IMG/VR virus record: IMGVR_UViG_3300009408_000017
Span: 1 to 37,928 of that record
Direction: 5' to 3' (one strand)
Length of the DNA: 37,928 nt
Origin: a virus
The position numbers and the translations under genes are program-made. Below, in pieces: positions 1 to 7,740 of the stretch (positions are counted from its first letter, which is position 1; every line of letters starts with the position of its first letter). Below the pieces are notes generated by a model. That model saw nothing but the letters and a program-made list of their open reading frames with translations, searched no databases and was not told the DNA's origin.

Positions 1-102
1 ACTAAGGGTAGAACATTCTTCAAAAATCTAATGATTTTATATAGAAATTCGTCAAATGGCGAAACCCCCCAAAAGTTTCCTGACATTCACGTAGGGTAAA
101 GC

Positions 103-118
103 ACGACACTTTTTACTT
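103..118. promoter_or_regulatory. repeated motif ACGACACTTTTTACTT (copy 1)
   Basis: This 16-base sequence recurs nearly unchanged at 35790-35804 (one T fewer) and in a looser form at 35926-35942. All three copies lie in control regions and close to leftward reading frames. Function is unknown. A promoter element or protein binding site is the simplest inference. Confidence 0.35.
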
Positions 119-146
119 CTAATCAATACTGTACCTATTTACTCGG

Positions 147-175
147 TTGCTTTATCCTCTCCATGCCTATATCTT
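147..175 (+). promoter_or_regulatory. candidate sigma70 promoter for the first late operon
   Basis: TTGCTT at 147-152 and TATCTT at 170-175 are separated by 17 bases, which is ideal spacing for a host sigma70 promoter. Both boxes deviate from consensus. It points rightward at the gene at 220 and the terminase-portal-scaffold operon. The call rests only on pattern and position. Confidence 0.4.
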
Positions 176-219
176 TAGTGTATGCATAAAATATAAATCA
201 TTCTTAAGGAGAATAAAAA

Positions 220-747
220 ATGGACCAGTCGAAATTGTATGGTGATGTAGTTAATAAGTTAGATGGTGTCGGTGAGGTTGTAGTTCCTACAGCAAAGCCA
301 AGAAAGAGAATCCTACATGAGCAAGCAGGAATCTTTCTTAACTATAGGTATGACCAGGAATGTGATGTTACTAAGAAGATAAATCATGTGTTACAGCAAA
401 CACGTAGATATAAGACAGCACCTCCTACAGTAGGACTTGATGCTAGAATCAGAGAAGCTGGGCTTTGCCCTCACACTCTAGAGTCTCTTGCTATCAGACA
501 AGCTGTTACTGAACATGGTGTTGATAAACAAGGTCCTAAAACTGTTGAAGATATTCAAGCAGCTATGGATTTACTTAAGGCCGAACTAGAAGCTTTAGCT
601 CCTTCTGAGGAAACTGTAACTCCTGAAAATGTTGCTATTGTAGAAGTCTCAGCCGCTCCAGTGAAGAAGGCGACTAAGAAGAAGAAGGCGACTAAGAAGA
701 AGGCGACTAAGGTTACTCCTGTAGGAACTACTGAGCCAGACCTTTAG
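220..747 (+). CDS. unknown protein with Lys/Ala/Thr-rich histone-like tail
   Basis: A 175-aa protein that I do not recognise. Its ATG follows an AAGGAG ribosome binding site with a 9-base spacer. Residues 1-145 look globular and mostly helical. Residues 148-164 are an H1-like Lys/Ala/Thr tail made by three 15-base direct repeats. The protein ends in Pro-Asp-Leu. Its stop codon overlaps the GTG of the large terminase gene by one base, so the two are probably co-translated. In many podoviruses this slot holds the small terminase, but the better small terminase candidate is at 36818. A basic DNA-binding role in packaging or capsid filling is only an inference. Confidence 0.8.
   Translation: MDQSKLYGDVVNKLDGVGEVVVPTAKPRKRILHEQAGIFLNYRYDQECDVTKKINHVLQQTRRYKTAPPTVGLDARIREAGLCPHTLESLAIRQAVTEHGVDKQGPKTVEDIQAAMDLLKAELEALAPSEETVTPENVAIVEVSAAPVKKATKKKKATKKKATKVTPVGTTEPDL
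664..711 (+). repeat. 15-base direct repeat coding the Lys-rich tail
   Basis: Three exact copies of AAGAAGGCGACTAAG lie at 664-678, 682-696 and 697-711, each encoding Lys-Lys-Ala-Thr-Lys. Between the first two is one extra AAG codon. The identity at DNA level suggests recent slippage expansion of the basic tail. Confidence 0.85.
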
Positions 748-2468
748 TGCAGAATTATAAAACAATGAAGGAAGGCCCTAACGATTTGTTAGGGCCTACC
801 TCCTCCCCAGAATTTTATGGTGAGAAGAAGAAGTCTTCTAAACCAGTAAAGAAGATTAAAACGGGTTATAGGCCTCGGAAGCTTCAAGCCTTTCTGCACG
901 GGTCTCTAAAGCGTTTTAATGTTCTCGTATGTCACAGAAGATTCGGCAAGACAGTCTTTGCCATCAACCACCTTATAGACAGAGCTCTAAAAAACAATCT
1001 AAGGAATCCTCAATATGGATATATCGCACCGACGTATAAACAGGCTAGGACTATTGCTTGGCAATATCTTGTGGATTTTACTCGTAACATCCCAGGCGTT
1101 AAACATAATAAATCCGAACTCACTGTCTATATCGAGCGTCCTGGTAGAAGGTGTCCTATTGATGGGTGTGTTGATGGTGATGTCATTAAAATCATCCTCA
1201 TTGGTGCAGATGACCCAGATGCTTTACGTGGGCTTTACCTTGATGGTTGTATTGTCGATGAGTATGCTCAATGTGACCCAATTATATGGGGTCAGATTAT
1301 CAGACCTGCTCTCTCAGATAGGGCCAGAGCTGCTAAAGAGATGGGCCTTTTGGATACTCCTGGTTACTATAAGCCTTGGGCGATATTTATTGGTACGCCT
1401 AAAGGCCAGAATCATTTCTTTAGAAGATATAAAAAAGCAGGTGAATCTCAGACATTGGTAGCAGAATTTGAACAATTGAATGATGTTAAGGCCGAACAGG
1501 TCAAGTGGGATGCCTTCGAGAAGAGTATCGACATTCACGAATACTCCCCTGAGAATGAAGTTAAGGATAAATTATTCTCTATTGCTCCTGCAATTCAGGA
1601 AGCTTATGCCAGGTGGAGGGAGTATCTTGCCTGTAAGGAATGGTTCTGTTGTATCTATAGAGCTAGTGAAACAGGTGTTTTATCCCGTTTTGAAATAGAT
1701 GAAATGAAGCAAGACCTCGAGCCAGAGGAAATTGAGCAGGAACTTGAGTGTTCTTTCTCTGCTGCTATTAAAGGTTCGTACTTTGGCCACCACCTTTCTC
1801 AAGCGAGAAAGGAAGGAAGAGTAGGGGTCTTTCCATATAACCCAAAATATCCTGTAGACACCTATTGGGATATTGGGGTGAGTGATAAAACAGTTATTTG
1901 GTTCCGTCAAAAGATTGGCGGAGGCTGGGTTTATATAGACCATTTTGAATTTAATGGAAAAGGTATTCCCTTTTATCTCGCTATGTTACGTGCCAAAGCT
2001 AATGGCAAGAACACTCGTCAAGAGATTGACGTAGGTGTTTATATAAGTGGTGAAAGCTACCAATATGGTAGACACGTATGGCCACATGATGGGGCCGTTA
2101 GAGAGTTTGGTTCTGGACAATCTAGACAGGAAACTGCTAGAAGTTTGGGGTTAATTGTTGAAGTAGATAAGCGACACGCCGAAGCTGACCAGATACAAGC
2201 TGCCCGAAACACCATAGACGTTTCTTCATTCGACGAAGAAAAGTGTGGACGGGGGCTAGAATGTTTGTATAATTATCAAAAGGAGTATGACGAAAAGCGA
2301 CAGATGTTTAAGGATAAACCTCTGCACGATTGGTCATCTCACAGTTCCAAAGCGTTTTGTTACTCTGCTATGGATACTCGTAAGAGTAAATTCCCAGGAA
2401 GTAGAGAGGAAAATACTAGGCCGCAGTATGCGGATACAACCGGATATGACCCATACGCAGGCTTTTAG
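747..2468 (+). CDS. terL: terminase large subunit (DNA packaging ATPase/nuclease)
   Basis: A 573-aa packaging motor protein. It pumps DNA into the prohead through the portal and cuts the concatemer. The ATPase domain shows a Walker A-type CHRRFGKT at residues 62-69 and a Walker B with IVDEYA around 169-174. The coupling-type segment GTPKGQNHF lies near 217. The nuclease half shows YWDIGVSDKT with its acidic residue near residue 371, and a late Asp/Glu-rich segment. The GTG start overlaps the previous stop; an ATG at 765 is an alternative, and neither has a strong ribosome binding site. Length and motif order fit phage large terminases. Confidence 0.95.
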   Translation: MQNYKTMKEGPNDLLGPTSSPEFYGEKKKSSKPVKKIKTGYRPRKLQAFLHGSLKRFNVLVCHRRFGKTVFAINHLIDRALKNNLRNPQYGYIAPTYKQARTIAWQYLVDFTRNIPGVKHNKSELTVYIERPGRRCPIDGCVDGDVIKIILIGADDPDALRGLYLDGCIVDEYAQCDPIIWGQIIRPALSDRARAAKEMGLLDTPGYYKPWAIFIGTPKGQNHFFRRYKKAGESQTLVAEFEQLNDVKAEQVKWDAFEKSIDIHEYSPENEVKDKLFSIAPAIQEAYARWREYLACKEWFCCIYRASETGVLSRFEIDEMKQDLEPEEIEQELECSFSAAIKGSYFGHHLSQARKEGRVGVFPYNPKYPVDTYWDIGVSDKTVIWFRQKIGGGWVYIDHFEFNGKGIPFYLAMLRAKANGKNTRQEIDVGVYISGESYQYGRHVWPHDGAVREFGSGQSRQETARSLGLIVEVDKRHAEADQIQAARNTIDVSSFDEEKCGRGLECLYNYQKEYDEKRQMFKDKPLHDWSSHSSKAFCYSAMDTRKSKFPGSREENTRPQYADTTGYDPYAGF

Positions 2469-2476
2469 GAGAATTT

Positions 2477-2800
2477 ATGTCATCATCATCAGGAGCTAGG
2501 CCAGCTCCTATTACTACTAAAACTATTACAGATGCCCGTAAAGCATTTGTTTCTGATGTAAATATCTTCAAACAAAAAGGTGACACCCTCGCCTCTCAGA
2601 CAGGAACATTCCAAGCACCTACAGCAGATTCAGCTAAGTTAGGTATTGGTGGGAAGAATGTGAAATCGATAACAGGTGTAGCTATACCAGAATTAGACCA
2701 AATCACAGCTCTCTCTAACTTGTTTAGAGAAAGAGCAGCAAATATATCAAGTGCTAGGGCCACTCCAGGTGCTAGACCTATTTTCACGAAGGATAATTAA
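2477..2800 (+). CDS. small unknown structural-operon protein
   Basis: A 107-aa protein between terminase and portal, with AGGAG eight bases ahead of its ATG. The sequence is rich in Ser, Thr, Ala and Gly, begins with a run of serines, has no visible membrane segment and ends in a short basic region. Its stop overlaps the portal ATG by one base (TAATG), so translation is probably coupled to the portal. I do not recognise a family. Its position suggests a minor head or assembly protein. Confidence 0.7.
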   Translation: MSSSSGARPAPITTKTITDARKAFVSDVNIFKQKGDTLASQTGTFQAPTADSAKLGIGGKNVKSITGVAIPELDQITALSNLFRERAANISSARATPGARPIFTKDN

Positions 2801-4437
2801 TGTCTAAACGAGCAGATAGAATTATCGAAAGACATAGTGAACTAAATGCCGATGCTAGTAATTGGCGTGACCATTGGAGAGAAGTTCTCCGTTTGGTGCT
2901 TCCTAGAAAGGATGATGTCTATACCTTCGGACAAATCAAGTCTATTCAAGGTGAAAAGAAACAAAATCATTTATTAGATACAACTGCCCAGAACCTCAAT
3001 GAGGAACTGGCTGCAGAGCTAGGCTCTAAGCTAACTAACCCGTATGTTCAATGGATGGAACTTACACACCCTGTTAAAAAGATAAATGCGTTAACAGATG
3101 TCCGTAAATTCCTCCAAGAATTGACGAGTAGTTGGTTTACTGTCCTTCAGAATACTAACTTCTATACAGAAATCTCAGAGTTCTACGAAGACTTATTGGC
3201 AGCTGGTACTGCCATTATGATTATGGAAGAGGATAAAAAGGACCTTATCCGATTTGAGTGTTTCCCTATTTATGAATGCAACATCGGGGAAAACAGTAGA
3301 GGGGTAGTTGATACAGTAAGTCGTGAAAAGCTTATGACTGTTAGGCAAGTTCTACAGAAGTTCGGCAAGTCCGGCCATAAGTTATTTGATACAAACCCTG
3401 CATTAAAGGGGATGAAAGAGAAACTTGAAGAACCTATGATTATGATTCACATGGTTATGCCAAAGGCAGACCTTGAGATTATGGGATTGGGTAAGATAGC
3501 TATGTCTCATGCTTCCGTTTGGTTGCATAAGGAGACTCGAGTCATCTTCCAAGAAGGTGGCTTTAAAGAGTTCCCTTATATTGTAGGTAGATGGTCTAAA
3601 AGGTCTGGAGAGAACTATGGTCGTGGGCCAGGTATAAAATCCCTTCCAGCTAATAAGATGCTTCAATCTATGATGCTCTCTACTATTAGAGCAGTACAAA
3701 AATCTATTGACCCACCTACTTTAGTTAATGATGACTCAATTGTAGGTAGATTAAATATAAACCCAGGTGGGGTTACTCCAGTTAGGGGTAAGGCCAACGA
3801 AGCTGCGTTCCCACTATTAACAGGAGCTAATCCTGCTTTGGGTGAGCAATCCATGGAAAGTGTTCGTAAACAATTGAGGGATGCCTACTTTAGGGATAAG
3901 CAGAGAATTAGAGAAGGCGACCGTATGACTACGGTTGAAGTTGACCAAAGAATTAATGAGAACCACTCAGGGTTTGGCCCAATTCTAGCTAGATTGAATG
4001 ATGATGTTCTTGCTCCTCTGGTAAACAGAGGTTTAGGGATTATGTCTCGTAAAGGGAAAGTTCCTGAAAATGTACCCCCTCAATTAGAGAATACTGCGTT
4101 AAACGCTTTCTTCACTTCTCAAATTGCTAAGGCCCAGAGATTAGGTGAGGTTAAAGCAATTAATGCCTTTATGGGTTTGGTTGGGCCATTACTACAAATA
4201 AAACCAGAAGCAGCAGACTTGATAGATGGTGATAATACTCTTAAGATTATCGGAGAGATAACAGGCGTAAATGCAGGAATCTTTTCAGATGATGATAAGG
4301 TTGAAGGCACACGAAAGAAACGTGAGGAAGCGGCCAAACAACAAGAACAACAAGCACAAGAGATGCAAGCTGCTGAAATCGCTAACAAAACGGCACCTGC
4401 TGTACAAGCAGCAGGACAGGCCACAGCAAAGGGATAA
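2800..4437 (+). CDS. portal / head-to-tail connector protein
   Basis: A 545-aa protein of the podovirus head-tail connector family. Twelve copies form the ring through which DNA enters and leaves the capsid. The N-terminus (SNWRDHWREVLRLVLP, residues 21-36) and the segment with TTAQNLNEELAAELGSKLTNP near 62-82 are typical of this family, as is the later SRKGKVP/PPQLENTALNAF region. The C-terminal 50 residues are a Gln/Ala/Glu-rich coiled coil, as in the helical barrel of podoviral portals. It sits between terminase and scaffold as expected and overlaps the upstream gene by one base. Confidence 0.93.
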   Translation: MSKRADRIIERHSELNADASNWRDHWREVLRLVLPRKDDVYTFGQIKSIQGEKKQNHLLDTTAQNLNEELAAELGSKLTNPYVQWMELTHPVKKINALTDVRKFLQELTSSWFTVLQNTNFYTEISEFYEDLLAAGTAIMIMEEDKKDLIRFECFPIYECNIGENSRGVVDTVSREKLMTVRQVLQKFGKSGHKLFDTNPALKGMKEKLEEPMIMIHMVMPKADLEIMGLGKIAMSHASVWLHKETRVIFQEGGFKEFPYIVGRWSKRSGENYGRGPGIKSLPANKMLQSMMLSTIRAVQKSIDPPTLVNDDSIVGRLNINPGGVTPVRGKANEAAFPLLTGANPALGEQSMESVRKQLRDAYFRDKQRIREGDRMTTVEVDQRINENHSGFGPILARLNDDVLAPLVNRGLGIMSRKGKVPENVPPQLENTALNAFFTSQIAKAQRLGEVKAINAFMGLVGPLLQIKPEAADLIDGDNTLKIIGEITGVNAGIFSDDDKVEGTRKKREEAAKQQEQQAQEMQAAEIANKTAPAVQAAGQATAKG

Positions 4438-4440
4438 AAG

Positions 4441-4764
4441 TTGAAGGAAATTCAAGCAGGTGGTAAAAACAAGCAGGGTCGAGGTGCCTTCACAGAGGCA
4501 GTAGTCACAGCTTATCAAAACACATTTAGAGGGAAAGATGGAGACATTGTTCTCTATGACCTAATGAAAGCAGGGCATTTCATAAAACCTACAACCGTAG
4601 AGAATGACCCCGTTACTTCAGCAGTTAATGAAGGGAAGAGAGAGCTCCTCCTTCACATCCTTAATGCACTATACACAGATAAAGAAAGGCTTATAAGAGC
4701 TAGAAAACAGATACAAACAGGTATGGACTTTGAAAAGGAGTATAATTTTGAAAACAATAAGTAA
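4441..4764 (+). CDS. small unknown protein between portal and scaffold (TTG start)
   Basis: A 107-aa hydrophilic, mostly helical protein starting with TTG three bases after the portal stop; AAGGG lies just upstream. No motif is recognised. Its 3' end overlaps the 5' end of the scaffold gene in another frame, which suggests coupled translation. Small genes in this slot of podovirus genomes are often uncharacterised head-assembly factors; that role is inferred from position only. Confidence 0.7.
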   Translation: MKEIQAGGKNKQGRGAFTEAVVTAYQNTFRGKDGDIVLYDLMKAGHFIKPTTVENDPVTSAVNEGKRELLLHILNALYTDKERLIRARKQIQTGMDFEKEYNFENNK

Positions 4765-5761
4765 ATTTTTTGGATTTTTGGTACAATTACTGAATGATGA
4801 ACGAGGAGAAGTTGGATTTGGTGCACCAGGCGGAGCTAACACAGGCGGAGGAGCAGGTGGTGGTGCAGGTGCTGGAGGTTCTGGAGGAGCTGCTGGGGGT
4901 GGCGGAGGAGAACCAGGTTCTAATGCCGGTGGTGGTAAGCCAGCGGGGACGGAGATTAGCTATCCTAGTGATTTAAATAAGGATTTCCACGGAAATGCTA
5001 CGCTAATGAAGTTCTACAATGAAGATAAGAAAGAGTTCAATATGGGTGCTTTGATGCAATCTCATGTTCATCTTCAAGGAATGATGGGGACCGACAAGGT
5101 TAATATCCCTACCAAAGACTCAACAGATGCAGATTGGAGAGCAGTTAAGCATAAGCTAGGCCTCCCCGATTCTGTAGAAAAATATGAACTGACCAACAAT
5201 ATGCCAGAAGGTTTATCGGCTAATGAGGCTTTCCTTAATGAATTTAAGGCCCATGCTTTTGAACAGGGGATTCTCCCAAAGGATGCTCAGAGTGTTATGG
5301 ATTTCTATAATAGCACTATTGGGAAGCACGTTTCAGAAGACAGTCAAAAGGCTACTGACAAACTAAACACTGATTGGCAAAACCTTAAGAACGAGTGGGG
5401 GGGTAATTACGACCAGAACCTTCAAGTCACTAATGAGGCATTGACTCAGTTTGCCACACCTCAACAGATGGAACAACTCAAGTCAGAGGGTCTTTTAAAT
5501 AACCCACTACTTGTTAAGATTTTCCAAAACATTGGGGCCAATATGGGCGAGGACTCCTTTAGTCAGGAATTTAGGTCTAAGGCCACTATGTCTGTAACAG
5601 AAGTAGATTCAGAAATTAAGAAGATTTGGGGTAACCCTGCTTTTAGAAATAAGCTGCTTCCAGGGCATCAAGGTCTTCAGGACAAGTATATGGACCTTCA
5701 TAGAATGAAAGGAAGGTTGAAGAAAGATACTGAAAGTAGACAAGGTGGAATTTTTAGATAA
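4748..5761 (+). CDS. capsid assembly scaffolding protein
   Basis: About 337 aa from the TTG at 4748, which has a strong AAGGAG at 4735-4740 with a 7-base spacer; an in-frame TTG at 4730 lacks one. Residues 1-16 form a hydrophobic/amphipathic segment, followed by NDERGEVGFG and a Gly-rich linker to about residue 60. The segment KHKLGLPDSVEKYEL around 130-145 matches the pattern of podovirus scaffold proteins. The C-terminal third is helical and basic. It is the last gene before a terminator, and the capsid gene follows under its own promoter. The hydrophobic N-terminus is unusual for a scaffold. Confidence 0.85.
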   Translation: MKTISKFFGFLVQLLNDERGEVGFGAPGGANTGGGAGGGAGAGGSGGAAGGGGGEPGSNAGGGKPAGTEISYPSDLNKDFHGNATLMKFYNEDKKEFNMGALMQSHVHLQGMMGTDKVNIPTKDSTDADWRAVKHKLGLPDSVEKYELTNNMPEGLSANEAFLNEFKAHAFEQGILPKDAQSVMDFYNSTIGKHVSEDSQKATDKLNTDWQNLKNEWGGNYDQNLQVTNEALTQFATPQQMEQLKSEGLLNNPLLVKIFQNIGANMGEDSFSQEFRSKATMSVTEVDSEIKKIWGNPAFRNKLLPGHQGLQDKYMDLHRMKGRLKKDTESRQGGIFR

Positions 5762-5817
5762 TAATTATAGTTCTTAGTAACCCTAGTCCCCTTGGGATGT
5801 TGACAGGTTGCCAATTA

Positions 5818-5847
5818 AGCCCAGGAGTTATGACCTGGGCTTTTTTA
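5818..5847 (+). terminator. intrinsic terminator after scaffold
   Basis: An 8-bp stem AGCCCAGG/CCTGGGCT (5818-5825 and 5834-5841) with an 8-base loop is followed by a run of six T residues. This is a classic Rho-independent terminator ending the terminase-scaffold operon. Confidence 0.88.
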
Positions 5848-5848
5848 T

Positions 5849-5864
5849 TTCTACATTCGACGAA
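5849..5864. promoter_or_regulatory. 16-bp palindromic operator-like site upstream of the capsid promoter
   Basis: TTCTACATTCGACGAA is an imperfect dyad (TTCTAC-N4-GACGAA). The same 16 bases occur at 35772-35787, and relatives occur at 35942-35957 and 35960-35975. Here it ends six bases before the TTGACC box, placing its centre near -44 of the expected start. That is a typical activator position, although repression is possible. Confidence 0.6.
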
Positions 5865-5870
5865 AAACCC

Positions 5871-5897
5871 TTGACCTAGATACCCTTTTACTATTAT
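5871..5897 (+). promoter_or_regulatory. candidate promoter for the capsid-tail operon
   Basis: TTGACC at 5871-5876 and TATTAT at 5892-5897 are separated by 15 bases, shorter than optimal. Shifting the -10 box by one or two bases gives better spacing but weaker sequence. It sits just after the scaffold terminator and beside the palindrome at 5849. A suboptimal spacer fits a promoter that needs an activator. Confidence 0.55.
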
Positions 5898-5900
5898 CCT

Positions 5901-6032
5901 GTAGACAGACAATTCTACGGGACACTCAGTCACATGACCCCATTTCATGTAGAAGTTAGGTACGAACCCCTTTTTTGGGACACTTCAGCCGAAGATGTAT
6001 TTAATTTTATAAACCTAAAAATGGAGTCGATG
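5901..6032 (+). promoter_or_regulatory. structured leader of the capsid mRNA
   Basis: About 130 bases lie between the promoter and the chosen capsid start. The leader holds half-sites TTCTAC (5913-5918) and GTAGAA (5949-5954), a direct repeat GGGACACT (5920-5927 and 5979-5986), and a CATGA/TCATG inverted repeat. An in-frame ATG at 5934 would extend the capsid protein but has no good ribosome binding site. The leader may fold and affect capsid expression. Confidence 0.4.
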
Positions 6033-7127
6033 ATGAAATCATTATCTATATTATTCATGGCCGTTGCGTGTTCCGCACTGGGCTTTTATTTCAAGAATGA
6101 AGTTAAGAACTTTATCTCTAAAACAAAATACGAGTTAATTTCCCTATATAACACTGTAAAGCATACAGGTCTGAGCCAGATTGGTTCTTTCTCAGTTGAT
6201 ACAGCATTTGTAGATGGGTTCCACTCAAATATTATGATGCTTACTCAACAGAGGACAGCTCGTCTATGGGGTAAATCTCGTAGGGAAAGTCAATCAGTAG
6301 AAGTAGACTTCTTTGAAAGACTAGCACCGACTGATGCGGAAGATATTGTCGACCGTCACGGTGATACACCAATTATGAACTCTCAACATTCTAAGAGACA
6401 AGTTACTCTTTTAGACGCTGATTGGGGTGACTTAATTGATAGAATGGATAGAGTAAGAATGTTAATCTCTCCAGATTCTTCTTATGCTCTTTCAGGGACT
6501 ATGGCCCTTAACCGTAAAAAAGATGATGTGTTTATCTCTGCTGCACTTGGTGTTGCTAGAGGTGGTCGTAAAGGTGAGTTCAATGTACTTCTACCAGACA
6601 CACAGAAACTTGTTTCTATCGCTGAAAATGGTACAGGTGCTACAAACTTAAATGTTTTCACTCTATCTCTTATCAGTCTTAAGTTTGATACAGCAGATGT
6701 TGATGAAGGAGATGAGGAACGTAGATACTTAGCTTTCTCAGGTTCTCAGAAACAATCTCTATTAAGAGACAACCAAGCTATCGACGCTGACTATACTAAC
6801 GTGAAAGCTTTAGTTAAAGGTGATATTGATGAGTTCTTCGGGTTTGAGTTTGTTCGTACTCAAAGACTTCCAGTAACAGCAGCTATTACAGCTTATAACC
6901 CTGCTACCGGTGAGTTAGGTGGTGCTTCAAACCTTCCTGCAGGTGCAAGACGTTGTTTTGCTTACCTAGAGTCAGGTATGCTTTCTTCTACGGGTGAAGA
7001 CTTAATTGCTAGAATCTCAGAGAGAGATGATAAGCGTTACTCTACACAGGTTTATGTTGCTCATTCAGTGGGTGCCGTAAGAATGGAAGAAGTACAATTA
7101 ATTGAAGTTATTTGTTTAGAAGCATAA
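6033..7127 (+). CDS. major capsid protein with hydrophobic N-terminal extension
   Basis: The shell-forming protein, 364 aa from the ATG at 6033, which has GGAG six bases upstream; ATGs at 6021 and 6030 and an upstream frame to 5934 are alternatives. The core begins near residue 53 with FSVDTAFVDGFHSNIMML, typical of a podovirus capsid family, followed by SVEVDFFERLAPTDAEDI and later the capsid-like ALGVARGG segment. The first 52 residues are odd: a signal-peptide or membrane-like stretch at about 4-20 (LSILFMAVACSALGFYF) followed by a Lys-rich helix. No canonical start codon lies in frame between residue 9 and the core, so the extension is probably translated. It may be a delta-like domain removed on maturation. 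Confidence 0.88.
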   Translation: MKSLSILFMAVACSALGFYFKNEVKNFISKTKYELISLYNTVKHTGLSQIGSFSVDTAFVDGFHSNIMMLTQQRTARLWGKSRRESQSVEVDFFERLAPTDAEDIVDRHGDTPIMNSQHSKRQVTLLDADWGDLIDRMDRVRMLISPDSSYALSGTMALNRKKDDVFISAALGVARGGRKGEFNVLLPDTQKLVSIAENGTGATNLNVFTLSLISLKFDTADVDEGDEERRYLAFSGSQKQSLLRDNQAIDADYTNVKALVKGDIDEFFGFEFVRTQRLPVTAAITAYNPATGELGGASNLPAGARRCFAYLESGMLSSTGEDLIARISERDDKRYSTQVYVAHSVGAVRMEEVQLIEVICLEA

Positions 7128-7161
7128 TAACTTAACCTTTTAATCTTAGCAGGAGGCCGAA

Positions 7162-7671
7162 ATGGCTATTATATTAGGAAAGAATTTAGGGAAGACTCAA
7201 GCTTCACCAATTCAAAAAATTTCACCTGGAGAGTATAACTCTCGAATTAAATGTGTTCAGGAATCATTTATCGGACTTGCAGCAGAACTCGCTCCAGGCG
7301 ACAAACTTCTAGGACCAAACATCCCAGAAGGTGCTGTAGTTATCGATGCAAAGATGCACATTACAGCTTCATTAGGTGCTACGGGTATCATTGATTTAGG
7401 TCACGAAGGCGGTTTTGAAATCAATGAAGCTTCAGTTAATGAAGATAAAAACGATGTTATTGCAGCAGACCAAAACGCATTTGTTAACCAAGCAGACGGT
7501 GGTGGACAAGCAGTTTTAAAAAGCGCAAACATTGAAACGGTTGCTACTATGGGATTAGTTGTAGGTAAGGGTGGACTTCAAATGTCCGGTACTGTTACTG
7601 AAGCTTCTACTAACCTAGTCGCAGGCGGAGCAGAAATTAGAATGTACGTTTATTACACTCTCGAATCGTAG
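7162..7671 (+). CDS. putative capsid decoration / head protein
   Basis: A 169-aa protein directly after the capsid gene, with AGGAGG eight bases ahead of its ATG. The sequence is Gly, Ala and Val-rich with many predicted beta strands, no Cys and no membrane segment. Position, size and beta-rich composition resemble phage head decoration or fibre proteins. I cannot name a family from motifs, so the role is inferred. A hairpin terminator follows, so capsid and this gene can be expressed more strongly than the tail genes. Confidence 0.65.
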   Translation: MAIILGKNLGKTQASPIQKISPGEYNSRIKCVQESFIGLAAELAPGDKLLGPNIPEGAVVIDAKMHITASLGATGIIDLGHEGGFEINEASVNEDKNDVIAADQNAFVNQADGGGQAVLKSANIETVATMGLVVGKGGLQMSGTVTEASTNLVAGGAEIRMYVYYTLES

Positions 7672-7691
7672 ATACCACCTGCATTTGAGTT

Positions 7692-7730
7692 GGGCCTAGA
7701 GATTAAAACCTCTAGGCCTCCCTTTATTTA
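7692..7730 (+). terminator. intrinsic terminator or attenuator
   Basis: A 9-bp perfect stem GGCCTAGAG/CTCTAGGCC (7693-7701 and 7710-7718) with an 8-base loop is followed by an interrupted T-rich stretch. The weak tail suggests partial read-through into the tail genes. Confidence 0.7.
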
Positions 7731-7740
7731 GGAGAGGAAC

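Larger units (their letters stand above)
1..219. other. left control region without a clear complete gene
   Basis: No complete gene is visible here. The stretch holds a sigma70-like rightward promoter (147-175), a copy of a motif also found near 35790 and 35926 (103-118), and AT-rich sequence leading into an AAGGAG ribosome binding site at 205-210 for the gene at 220. On the minus strand a frame is open from an ATG at 84-86 to base 1. It would run straight into the pentapeptide gene at the right edge if the molecule is circular. Confidence 0.6.

Noticed and set aside
1015-1461. A 148-aa plus-strand frame with hydrophobic stretches inside the terminase gene
   Set aside because: It lies wholly inside terL, whose motifs are intact, and its hydrophobicity comes from the shifted frame.
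5934-6032. Upstream extension of the capsid gene to ATG 5934
   Set aside because: No ribosome binding site, and it would run through the leader inverted repeats. The ATG at 6033 has GGAG at good spacing.
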